This document shows, in pieces, positions 21,118 to 30,268 of a stretch of 64,000 nucleotides of DNA; position 1 is the first letter of the stretch, and each line of letters begins with the position of its first letter. The stretch is from Entoloma clypeatum (Eukaryota; Basidiomycota; Agaricomycetes; Agaricales; Entolomataceae), in NCBI GenBank assembly GCA_963565915.1, contig OY751490.1, forward strand, positions 5,022,001 through 5,086,000, read 5' to 3'. The translations under genes and the position numbers were made by a program. The notes beneath the pieces were generated by a model. That model was given only the letters and a program-made list of their open reading frames with translations, ran no database searches and was not told the DNA's origin.

Positions 21118-22353
21118 CCATACCTTCAGTAAGCCACCAGCAACACTCGATCGAGCTGGGTAATGCATTTTGTGTTTTTGACCACTTTTTTTTTTTACCT
21201 TTACAATTTACAGAGAAATGATATGGTAGACATATCTGTACATGTATGTCAAAGAAACAAGAGAGCAAGGTCGGAGATGAGAAAAGGAAACGACGCGCTG
21301 TTGGACGAACCGACACAAAGTACATCGTAAGAAAGCCATACAATCACTTGTAACAGTGCCACTGCATAATACTAGTACTAGTAGTGTTTAAACCACGTAC
21401 CAACTTCCGAGTCGTGAGGTCCCAGGATCCGGCGAAAAGCCTGAGACTCTCTCCAAATCCCCTCTGCAAGTGTGGGGTGACTGTGTGTGGGTGGGGCGGC
21501 GACGATGCCGCCTGATCTGGCACACCCCCGCGCCCGGGCCCAGTCTGGCCCCGCAGTCTTTAGTGTGTCGCTCGGCACGGAAACGCCGTTGTCACTGTCC
21601 CCCGCTTAGTCGCCATTGAAATGCGGGTTGTCCGAGTCGGCCAACACCGTTCGCGAGTTCACGGAAGAGAGTATGTGGACCCCTTGTATTCATCCATACA
21701 TAACTTGACTCAAATTATCAACTGCAAAAAAAATGGTTTACAAGTTTATTCTTACAGCTCGCACATTTGTATGTATACTTGATGTAAGTACACATCTGTA
21801 GCGATAGCGCCGTGGGTGGCGGGGGTACATACAAGAGACAACGGGGACAGACGAAAGCAAGGGTCCGTCCGGGTCGCCCGAGGAATGATTGGGTGGGGGG
21901 TATATATGACTAAGTGTGTTTGTGTGTGTGAGAGAGAGAGAGATAAACGAAGAGATGCGTGGGGTGATAAAGAAATCGATGCAAAACGGGAATAAAGAGG
22001 ATAATAAAACGCCGAAGGTGGAGAGGATAAATATAGCACCACTGGAGAGGGTGGAATTTGACAGGGTATTCAAAGTATGTAGACGGGGTTGGATCCGTGG
22101 ATCCCGTCACAGTCGGATTTGGATTCTAGGAATGGAAAAGGGAAGTGAAGTCTGCCGATCTTATCATGATAGCTCGTGCGATCGTCGGACATGTGAAAAG
22201 GCGTTCCGAGGTTAATGAAGATCCGAAGAAAGGGGGAGGGCGAGGGGGAGAAGATGAACGAGCCGAGGATATCTATCCGTAGTAGATCCTACGAGCCAAC
22301 CAAGTCTTTTTTAGTCCACGGCCGGAGACCAAAAAAAAAAAAAAAAAAAGAGC
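21118..22353. other. No recognised gene
   Basis: About 1.2 kb between the tRNA and the MYND gene. It contains homopolymer and purine-rich runs, such as (GT)n/(GA)n near 21915-21945 and poly-A at 22331-22349. Short frames here show no domain. Confidence 0.5.
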
Positions 22354-23260
22354 TCACCCCCTCGCCGTGGTCGATATCGGCTTAAAATCCGTTCTCCCAC
22401 TCTCAACGAAATGCCTCGCAACATGCTCCCAGTCCTCCCTGGAGTCCCACGAGATCGTGCTCGGGTGGTCGACCTCGACGGGCATGACCTGACTCACGCC
22501 AGCGCATTGGAGGATGACGACGAGCGCGCCGAGACCGCCCTTCTGTCTGCAGCGCGAGTCGCGCGTCTGGATCTCGGAGAGGACGAGGGAGTCGCGGATG
22601 TAGGAGCGGGGGACGATGTGTGTTGAAGAGATGGTGAATCTGTGTTTGGACGGGGGGGTGAGTTTAGGTGGTTAAAGCAGAGGGGGGGGGGGGGGGGGAG
22701 GAGCACGTACAGACGGGAAGAATCTGCGGGCCCGGATCGGTGGCTCAGCTCGATGAGGAGTGCGTTTTGGCGCGCATTGGCGGGGAGACGTTTTATTTGG
22801 AGAGCTTGGTACCCCATCCAGGTGATGAGTGCGTTGTGCGCCGAGGCGAATTTGCGGAGGCCCTTGGCGAGGCTCTCGTCGGGGTAGCCGCGGGTGGTGG
22901 GCTGCCGTGTGGTGGCGATCTGCTGGGTGGTGTGTTGGCAGATGGCTTTGTGTGCGGGCCAATGTGCTTTTTGGCAGTCGTGCGACTGTGGAGGTGGGGT
23001 TAGCGTGAGGAGTAGGGAGGGGGGAAGGGACGACGCACGCAGTATTGGGTGGTCAACTAGATGTGACAGGAGTGGAGGTTAGGATGTGAGGAGAGAAGAT
23101 GAGATGGAAGGACACGTACGCAGCCACTGCATAATCTGAACTTGGGAACGTATGGAGTCTCCGTTACACCGCACTGGTCGCAGAGGCGGTGGCCTCGTTG
23201 TTTGTGCATGTGCATCGGAGGGGAGTGGTAGTTGGCAGCAGCGGGCTGGGTGTAGATCAT
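22354..23260 (-). CDS. MYND-type zinc-finger protein with an 18-nt microexon
   Basis: Exons: 23260-23120, 23056-23039, 22985-22711, 22639-22354, giving about 239 residues. The MYND finger is spread over three exons. Exon 1 gives C27-x2-C30 and C44-x2-C47, the microexon encodes LTTQYC (C53), and exon 3 adds SHDC, H65 and C69 (QKAHWPAHKAIC). This yields C-x2-C-x13-C-x2-C-x5-C-x3-C-x7-H-x3-C, a full two-zinc set. The rest is the alpha/beta region common in agaricomycete MYND proteins (TRGYPDESLAKGLRKF, FTISSTHIVPRSYIRDS, GGLGALVVILQCAGVSQVMP). MYND domains bind proline-rich partners; the partner here is unknown. Intron 3 includes a long G run. The microexon is required for both frame and the finger, which supports the model. 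Confidence 0.85.
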
Positions 23261-24956
23261 TATGTAGAGAGGAGGAGTAGTAGGATGAAAAGAGGCGCGA
23301 CCGAGGAGGTACTGTTGAGATGCGGATCCATTGTTTTGCGGAAGTTATATATGAAATTTGAGGAGATACGGTGCGCGTGGGTGAACGGAGCAACGTATAT
23401 GGATCTGAAAGTTCGATTTGGGTGGCCGAAGACAAAAAACCCGGATTCGCACCGGAACAGCAGTCTTTTGTTCTAGCGGGAGAGGGTTTTTTGTTGGAGT
23501 GGCACACCATCACATCCGAAAGCAGATTCGAAGCTTCGCAAGATTGGGGCAACGGCCAGCAGACAATACGGGCAAAGCGGAGATCAGCGTCACGAGGTCA
23601 AGAACAAAAAGCGATGTCGCTTAGCTCACCTGCCTTTTCGGGCATCAACACAATTAGAGACTCGTACAAGAGACAAAAGAGCTCGAGACCTGCGCTCGTC
23701 ACCCCAAATCAAGGACTCTCAAAGGAGTCTCCTTTGCACACCCCTAGGTCGTCGAGACAAGACCATAAATCCAAAAATCTTTTTGCATGTTCTTTGTTTA
23801 CGACCATCAGTCGCACCCTTCCACTCTTCACATATTCACACTACTTATCATGTTCACCCTCCTACCGCCCGATTGTGACATCCGTGGCTTAATTTTGGAT
23901 GAGAAGACCCTGAATGACGGTGCTTACTATCAACCCTTCACACCTTCACATCCTTCACATTGACCATGCCTCGAGCTCGGCCTCGTGGCAGGTTTTCGAC
24001 ACATAACCCTGATTTTTTCGATACGGACGATGTGAGTCATCTCCCGACCCTTTGTTTTTCTCCCCAAGTCGAACCAAGAAAAGCTACCAATGATTCGTTA
24101 CGCGTTAAAAGGCCCGCGACTCTGCATCAGTACGAACTCTTTCAGGATGTGATCGGCATCCGCAGTGATGAAAAACCTTTTTGAACCCACCGGCATCCTT
24201 GTTCCGCGGTTCAAGGGACGATTTTGGCAAATCCAAACTGCCATCGAAAAGGACGCAGGTTAGTTTTGCCGGCTCGCCTCGTGGAGAGCTACATATGTAC
24301 CTTTTATTTGTCCTGTCCTTCTTCAATAATAACCTCTGTTAAATTTAGAACCTCGAACTCAAGGGTTTTACCTCCGTGCACATCGGTCTGTTCTTACCCG
24401 TAGGTCCGCGTTCCTTGTGAAATTGAAAACATTGACACACTCTTGTCCCTGTTCCAGACTGACATATGCGTGCTTTCAGTCGCCAACCAACAATTTTGCC
24501 CCAGGCTTGGCTTTACATCGTCTCTTGAACATAGGGGTGATTGCGCCATGACGCGCATATCTAATCAAAGAGGTGAGCTCGCGTCGGTTGGACACGGAGG
24601 TCTCGTCGTGTGCGATCACTATCTTATGGCTGTGCAAATAGTTCGTCTTTCCGATTTCGAAGGTATTCACTCCTCAATTTCATGCATATACTCAAGGTAT
24701 CATGAAAATATCTTTTCAAATTCAAGCTCAGCGCTGAACCTCGCACGTACCCATGTTCCGCCGGATGCGAGGCTGACGTGAATTTAGCTGTCTGTCGAAT
24801 ACGGCTGTCAAGGTCTCTCAAATTCTGGTCAGCCTCAACTTGGTATAAAAACCGTCATCCAGAGCCAAATGAGTCTCAAACGGCTTGCCACCCGCACCCC
24901 CACACCTCCACACAACATCCACACCACCAACCAATCATCGACGTTCGCCGGGAAAC
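23261..24956. other. No confident gene; weak candidate near 23960-24400
   Basis: A possible plus-strand gene starts at 23960 or 23966 (MPRARPRGRFSTHNPDFFDTDD), followed by a GTGAGT donor at 24031. Open segments then occur at about 24069-24260, including LFEPTGILVPRFKGRFWQIQ before a GTTAGT donor. I cannot join them into one frame with certainty and recognise no family. A TATAAAA at 24844-24850 belongs to the hydrophobin gene. Confidence 0.35.
24844..24850 (+). promoter_or_regulatory. TATA box of the hydrophobin gene
   Basis: TATAAAA, 107-113 bp upstream of the hydrophobin ATG, after a C/T-rich stretch. Confidence 0.6.
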
Positions 24957-25767
24957 ATGTTCGCTATTCTGAAACTATACGCTCTCTTCCTCCTCATCTC
25001 GCAAGCTCTTCGCAATGCCGCCATACACGCGCCCTCACGCTGGCTACTACAAGGAAGGTCTCCAACCCGAGAATGCGTACCCCGCTCATGCAGAATACCA
25101 CCACCCCCACCTCCACGAGTATCCTCAGCACTATCCCGCCGGCAACCGTCAGCCAGAGAACCCGCAGGACCCCGACGAGCCGACGGACCTCACCCCGCCA
25201 CCCCCAGTCGATCCACCCGGGCCGATACAACCCCCGGCCGTCTCACAGTGCGACACCGGAAACCTGCAATGCTGCAATTCCGTCTAGGAAGTGAGTCGTC
25301 TCGGACGTGTTTTTATATTTGAAAAAAAGTCATGGGCTGACTCGCTCACAGGCCAACGCGAACTCACCGCTAGCGCTCTTGCTGGGTTTGTTGAATGTTG
25401 GAAATACCGGGCTACTGATTGGCTGTGAGTGTGCCATGTCTTCGTCCCCCTGAAAAGCGCTGACTTTTTTTTTTTTTTTTTCTTTTTCGAAACAACAAGT
25501 GACGTGTGCCCCCATCACTGTTGCCGGTATTGGGGCCAACTCTTGGTACGCTCATGTCTCTGACGCGGCGAACTTGGCTGATATCGTAACGCCACCACCG
25601 CAGCACGCAACAACCCGTCTGCTGCACCGGCAACAACTTCGTGAGTGTCCCGCAAACGTTTGTAAATTGAAGATCATTACTGACTCGGAGACGCTGTTCT
25701 TCAGAACGGCGTCATCGTCATCGGCTGCTCCCCCATCTCCAATCCCCTCGTGACAATCCCTACTTGA
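24957..25767 (+). pseudogene. Class I hydrophobin, apparently inactivated
   Basis: Hydrophobins are secreted and self-assemble at air-water interfaces on hyphae and fruit bodies. Eight Cys have class I spacing C-x6-CC-x31-C-x12-C-x5-CC-x12-C, reading QCDTGNLQCC, TCAPITVAGIGANSC, QPVCCTGNNF and GVIVIGCSPISNPL. Later exons: up to 25290, 25352-25424, 25500-25545, 25604-25640, 25705-25767. There are two defects. The signal peptide (MFAILKLYALFLLISQ) is in a different frame from the His/Tyr/Pro-rich linker; a one-base insertion near 25010 explains this, and a 52-nt intron at 25077-25128 could also reconcile frames. A TAG at 25285-25287 stands where CAG (Gln) is usual, just before the strong donor GTGAGT; a weak donor GTCTAG at 25282 would skip it. 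Either a pseudogene or a gene with unusual splicing. Confidence 0.85.
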
Positions 25768-26049
25768 TTTTTATTGTTGATGTCAGATGGATTGGAACAT
25801 TGGAAGGGTCTGAACCGAATCTGGGCGATTTCAGCGGAGTACTTGGCGTGATGACTGGTTGGCATGAGAGAATTCGATCCTAGGTGGAGAAAGAGCTTCG
25901 ATAAAGTACAACTGTAACTCCACGCGTTCTGGGTGATTGGATAGAGTACGAATACGATTAACGCTATCGAGGGGCTGAGATAATTATAGTGAAAAGAGGA
26001 TATGTATGCGGACACTTAAAATCGTACATCGCGACCTACAAACACTCTT
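25768..26049. other. Convergent 3' spacer
   Basis: About 280 bp between the hydrophobin stop and the stop of the minus-strand gene at 26050. I see no RNA gene or repeat. Confidence 0.5.
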
Positions 26050-26697
26050 TCAACCCAGACAATCGTTCATCACCTGTCCTTGATGGGCACCATGAATCCT
26101 CTGAACCCCTGAGTCTGCGTTCGGATCCTGCTCCTCTGCGTTGGGGCACAAACTAATCACGTCCGCTCTCAATTCAGTCGCCGGCGCATTGGGTATCTCT
26201 TGGGACCTCTCGTCCTCCCTTACACTCCTCTCTGGGGTCGACCGCGAGCAAACCCACTTACTTCTTCGGTATGCCACTCCAATTCTCCCCAAATCGGCAC
26301 GGGCGCTCGTCTCGTCTGCTTCCCCGTCTCCCTGCGGTGTGGGGTGCGAATTCACGTCCACTCTAACGCCGTCGGCACTAGCTACCCCCTGAGAATCGTT
26401 TTCGAGGATGGATGTCGACCGAGAATAGTTATGCTGCTCGCCCGCCGGTAGATCCTCCGCATCGGAATCATCGGATGAGCTGGACCCCTCCGATGACGAG
26501 CTGGACTCCTCCGATGACGAGCCGGACCCCTCCGATGACGAGCTGGACACTTCCGATGACGAGCTGGACGCTTCCTCCGGTGTCGGTGGCTCCTCTGATT
26601 CCGAGAAAGCTATAGGGGGCGCCAGGTCAGACCAGATACTGTCTTCGGGCGACGCAGGCGTCGATGAGACCTTGATATAGGGTCGAGGCATCAACAT
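26050..26697 (-). CDS. Ser/Glu/Asp-rich low-complexity protein or terminal exon
   Basis: A 215-codon open frame starting MLMPRPYIKVSSTPASPE. Its first half contains repeated SSSSSEGSGSSSEE-type blocks from a repeated 24-bp DNA unit on the opposite strand (about 26465-26575). The second half is hydrophilic. No domain is recognised. It abuts the gene at 26691-27360 on the same strand, so it may be that gene's last exon, but I found no donor/acceptor pair that keeps the frame. Confidence 0.45.
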   Translation of the reverse strand: MLMPRPYIKVSSTPASPEDSIWSDLAPPIAFSESEEPPTPEEASSSSSEVSSSSSEGSGSSSEESSSSSEGSSSSDDSDAEDLPAGEQHNYSRSTSILENDSQGVASADGVRVDVNSHPTPQGDGEADETSARADLGRIGVAYRRSKWVCSRSTPERSVREDERSQEIPNAPATELRADVISLCPNAEEQDPNADSGVQRIHGAHQGQVMNDCLG

Positions 26698-27360
26698 ACT
26701 ACACGCGAGTCTGCGAAACGAAAGGTGAAATGATCTACCAATTTCGGTATCCCTACAAGGTTATCCGAAAACTGGCCGAGGGCGGTTTCAGCTCGTGTCC
26801 AAGGTCTGCGGGGCACTTGCTCGACGCTCGCGGGAAAATAGATCGAAATGAGGTAGTCCACCTTGTCGCCCCAATCAACCTTGGCAACGGATGCGTTGAA
26901 CCCACACTCTTCCATGAGCTGTTTGAGCTGTTTTTGGAGTTCTGGACCGTAATCTTGCAGAACTTTGGGGTGGGTCACGAGGAGCTGGAGTGATGAACTA
27001 GGATCGACGACATAATGGGGCAACTTCATTGGATCGCCTGATTTCACGCTGTTTGCCAATTCCCAGTAACTGTCAATTTTACAAAAAACGGTAATTGAGG
27101 AGATTTTTTTTTAGGGGCGAATGAAGAAAAAAATGGACAAACCACTTTTCCAACTTTTCCATGACCTCCTGCCTCGCTTCTTTGAGCCAGTCGGCTGCGG
27201 CTGCGTCGAGGTTTTCTGCGCGTCGATTTCTCGCAACGGCGATACAGTCTCTGAATAGCGCGGATACTTGCTTAAGGTCGAACGAGGATGCTTCAGGCAT
27301 TGCTAGATGTTCAACCTGAGTTGACTCTCCGCTATGGATTGATTGCAAGCCCCCCATCAC
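26691..27360 (-). CDS. Uncharacterised two-exon protein
   Basis: Exon 1 from 27360, or from an internal Met (MPEASSFDLKQVSALF), ends near 27143 (VMEKLEK). A GT-AG intron of about 70 nt follows. Exon 2 begins YWELANSVKSGDP and runs to 26691. It looks like a real globular protein: LFRDCIAVARNRRAENLDAA, then DYGPELQKQLKQLMEECGFN and VDYLISIYFPASVEQVPRRP. No signal peptide, membrane segment or known domain is visible. The exact C-terminus is uncertain because the downstream acidic frame (26050-26697) may be spliced on. Confidence 0.55.
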
Positions 27361-27867
27361 GTGAGCGTGAGTTCGTATCGCAGTCTCGCACCTTTACTCC
27401 TCACGAAATATATCGACGATATGTTAATATTTACGTCCTTCGCCCTTGCAACCACCACCAATGATCGGATAGTATGCTTCACAACAATTTCCCTACTCAA
27501 CTAGTAATCTCCAACATACTTTCCGATAAAGAATGTGGGAGGGTCGGAGACGCGTTGCACGTGACGGATTCATAGCCGGAGTCAGAAGGGTAACCATTTG
27601 ACATCTCAAGATCTCACCGGTATGCAATGTCACGGACCCAGTGTCCAGGATCAGAATCCCTGGCCAAGTTCTCCCAGGTTTCAGGGTGTTTTCGAACTGT
27701 AGATTTCCCTGTTGATGTTTTCTGTTTGATCGTACGACCAACGCCATTTAGAATTCAAGTTCCTGGTCCATAAAAGCAATGCTGAGGTGTTCGTCCCACT
27801 TCAGCACGACAAGTGTTCCATAGCATCACCCAGTCAAACCCGACAGATATCTCACCTTGATCTCACC
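27361..27867. other. Divergent promoter region
   Basis: About 500 bp between the starts of the minus-strand unknown gene and secreted-protein copy B. A TATA-like ATAAAAG lies at about 27769-27775. The 27780-27867 leader resembles the leader of copy A. The minus-strand 84-codon frame at 27493-27747 has no recognisable domain. Confidence 0.5.
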
Positions 27868-28144
27868 ATGCTCTTCACCCGCGCTCTCATCGTCTCAATC
27901 GCTCTCTGCACCATCGGCGCATTCGCTGCGGTCCCAGAAAGAAAGAAAAAACCAAATTGCACTAACCGCAAACCCTATGACGAGCTATACACACTAAAGG
28001 GAAAGAAGGGCTCCACGTGTAGGTGTCCTGGTTGGAAGTGCGAATGGGTCAGCGGCCTTAATGGCAATGTAGGTCGTACCCACTCCCAGGTCTGCCCGTG
28101 CTGACCTCATCTTTGGAATACAGTATTGCCAGATGGGTAATTAA
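27868..28144 (+). CDS. Small secreted cysteine-rich protein, copy B
   Basis: Exon 1 is 27868-28068 and exon 2 28124-28144 around a 55-nt intron with a CTGAC branch-like site, giving 73 residues. The signal peptide (MLFTRALIVSIALCTIGAFA) differs from copy A at few positions, and exon 2 encodes YCQMGN. The mature part is more divergent. The CC pair of copy A is CRC here, the second Cys is replaced within an expanded Lys/Gly-rich loop, and five Cys remain, so the three-disulphide knot cannot form as in copy A. Homology with copy A continues through the leader and at least 150 bp of 3' flank. The two copies are in opposite orientations about 11.7 kb apart. Function unknown; secreted. Confidence 0.8.
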
Positions 28145-28755
28145 GCATGCGTTAGAGCCGTGTTTCCAGTACGGAAAACCAAGGCATGGTTAGTAGTTTC
28201 AAGGTATGGACCCCATGACTGCACGCACTCACGACGGCTACGAATCAATCTTTAGTTTCGTGTCAATAAGGATCCAGGCTTGTGCGGGCTTGTGGGGTCC
28301 TGAGGCATGAGGCCTGAGATTGCTAGGGCTCTTGCCGACGGGTTCAACTGTTTTTTTTTGCACGCTGGATTTTCTTTTTCTTGTGATTTTATGTTCAATC
28401 AATTGATATGTCACGGCGCCGCCTCAGTTGCGTCGGAAGACATAACGCCGTCGGAAGCCGGTTCGACGCAGCTTTCAAGAGAACACCATCCAGAACGGCG
28501 CAGGTTGCATAAGATGTCTGGAACGTTGCGATATCCGCGGAAGGAGCTTGAACGTGTAGAAAGGGGTCACCTCTCTTCAAGCCCTTGACCAGACTTTGGG
28601 GCGGGATCCGTAGGACATGATATGTGCTACCAGCGTCTGACTAACTTTCGCTGGCTAGGTTGGGATATGTTGTAGGTGATCTTCGGACGAAGAGACGTTT
28701 GTAGATCAAATTGATGGGCATAAACATACTTACTACAAACAGGACAAATGCGGGC
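28145..28755. other. 3' flank of copy B and spacer
   Basis: The first 150 bp match the 3' flank of copy A, including GCATGCGTTAGAGCCG. The rest shows no gene or RNA feature. Confidence 0.5.
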
Positions 28756-29586
28756 TTAGAACTCCACAGATTCTTTGCCATCGTACTCATGGATAGTGTA
28801 ATCGACCATCGCCGGAATTGTGTCCAGACGAAGAACCGAGAACTTGCCGGAAGCCCCAGCCAGACCAACGCACTCGTATACTTGCGCATCTATATCCCCG
28901 GTAGACGGCTCCTTGTCACGATAAATCTCGGGAGCGTCGTGAAGCAGTTGGTGCGCAAACTGCACTGCGATCGGTAAATGACTGTAGCCGTCTGAAGCAG
29001 CTGGGAGGGAGATCTCATAGAGCATCCACGTCTCAGGGTATGTCTCTGCGTAGTCGATAAAGTTATCGCTGGCCTGGCGCGCCGGAAAAGACTGTGCGCG
29101 GAGTCGCGATGATGACGCCTGGAAGGAATCCAGCCTCGCAGCTAGATCTGGGTCAAGCGCGCGCTCCGAACTTGATTCTGCCGCGTCATCAGAGTCCATG
29201 AGGTTGTTCAACTTCCACTTCTCCGCTGCATTCAAGTCTTCTAGAATGAACGGGAATCTCGTACATATTTCGCGGCCGAAATCAGCGATGGCCTGTATGA
29301 TGAGGGGGTTGTCGCGAGAGTGAACTATGTGTTTGTGACTGGTTGCAGGATTTTTGGCAAGGTATTCCGTGAAGTGGTGACTGAATGTGAAGCCGCCATA
29401 GCAATTGTTGTAGAGAACTCTACGGGATGGAAGTTTCGCAGTCTCGTCCAGTACGGTTTTTCTGACAAAGTCGTTGATCTCCCTGTGAGTATACGATGCC
29501 GAAAGCATCTTGACGACTGCAGCAGCTAGATTATTGGCAGCGATGGTGCGATCTTCAGGTTCATGGTTTGTAGATGCAGAGTCCAT
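28756..29586 (-). CDS. Uncharacterised protein with an N-x-CYGGF-x-x-S motif
   Basis: A single-exon frame; the preferred start at 29586 (MDSASTNHEPEDR) gives 276 residues, and an upstream in-frame Met at 29619 is less likely. Residues around 60-75 read RRVLYNNCYGGFTFS. This resembles the short N-x-C-(Y/F)-GGF-x-x-S motif common in hypothetical proteins of large DNA viruses, phages and some fungi. The C-terminal half has SDNFIDYAETYPETW and LDTIPAMVDYTIHEYDGKE. No transmembrane segment or signal peptide is visible. Biochemical role unknown; the motif link is from memory. Confidence 0.65.
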   Translation of the reverse strand: MDSASTNHEPEDRTIAANNLAAAVVKMLSASYTHREINDFVRKTVLDETAKLPSRRVLYNNCYGGFTFSHHFTEYLAKNPATSHKHIVHSRDNPLIIQAIADFGREICTRFPFILEDLNAAEKWKLNNLMDSDDAAESSSERALDPDLAARLDSFQASSSRLRAQSFPARQASDNFIDYAETYPETWMLYEISLPAASDGYSHLPIAVQFAHQLLHDAPEIYRDKEPSTGDIDAQVYECVGLAGASGKFSVLRLDTIPAMVDYTIHEYDGKESVEF

Positions 29587-29619
29587 AGCAAAGGATAGGG
29601 TTTGGGTTGGGTAGATCAC

Positions 29620-30268
29620 AGGCTCCTATTGAACCATCCGCTCGACTCAGTCTTGTTTGTATGAACAAACAAATTAGTCATGATCAGATAAAACATGGTT
29701 CAGGAGCCTTCCGCGATCGCAGGCGATCGACCTCCATTTCCAGCCCCTCCAGGCCTTTCCAAGTTCGTGTGGTGTGCGGCCGTCACTAGCCTTCACCGAG
29801 TCAAAGATTGGTGAGAATTGAGTGCTGAGAATGCATAAATTGTGCATATACGGATGAAAAAAATCTCTGTGCGTTTCACAGCGGACCGCCATCTTGATAA
29901 CCAGTGGGTTGATAAGTACAGAAGTAGAGGTTTCTGATTCTATGGCCCTTGTCTCAAAACGAGAAGCCTGCTTCGAAGTACGTATTCAGGCGAAGCTCCT
30001 CGATTACGTGTCAAGAAAGTCTGCTACTTTTTTGCACTTCTAGATTCTGTTCGTCGTGATATACTTGCCTCATTCAATCAACAGCCACATGCCGTGTGGA
30101 TATCTGACCGAAGATCAGAAATGCGCAGTCCGGGTTCAAACGTTCAAGTTGTACGAACGCGTTGAAGGCTTCAAAGAGGCTGTCAATGAGGCTGTAAGGT
30201 CTAAATAACCCTTGAATCCGTCGCGAACGAATTGTAATCGCCCACCTTCCAGCAGCATTGCAGCATCG
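29620..30268. other. Divergent intergenic region
   Basis: About 650 bp between the starts of the minus-strand unknown gene and the F-box gene. It has short frames only and no recognised element. Confidence 0.5.
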
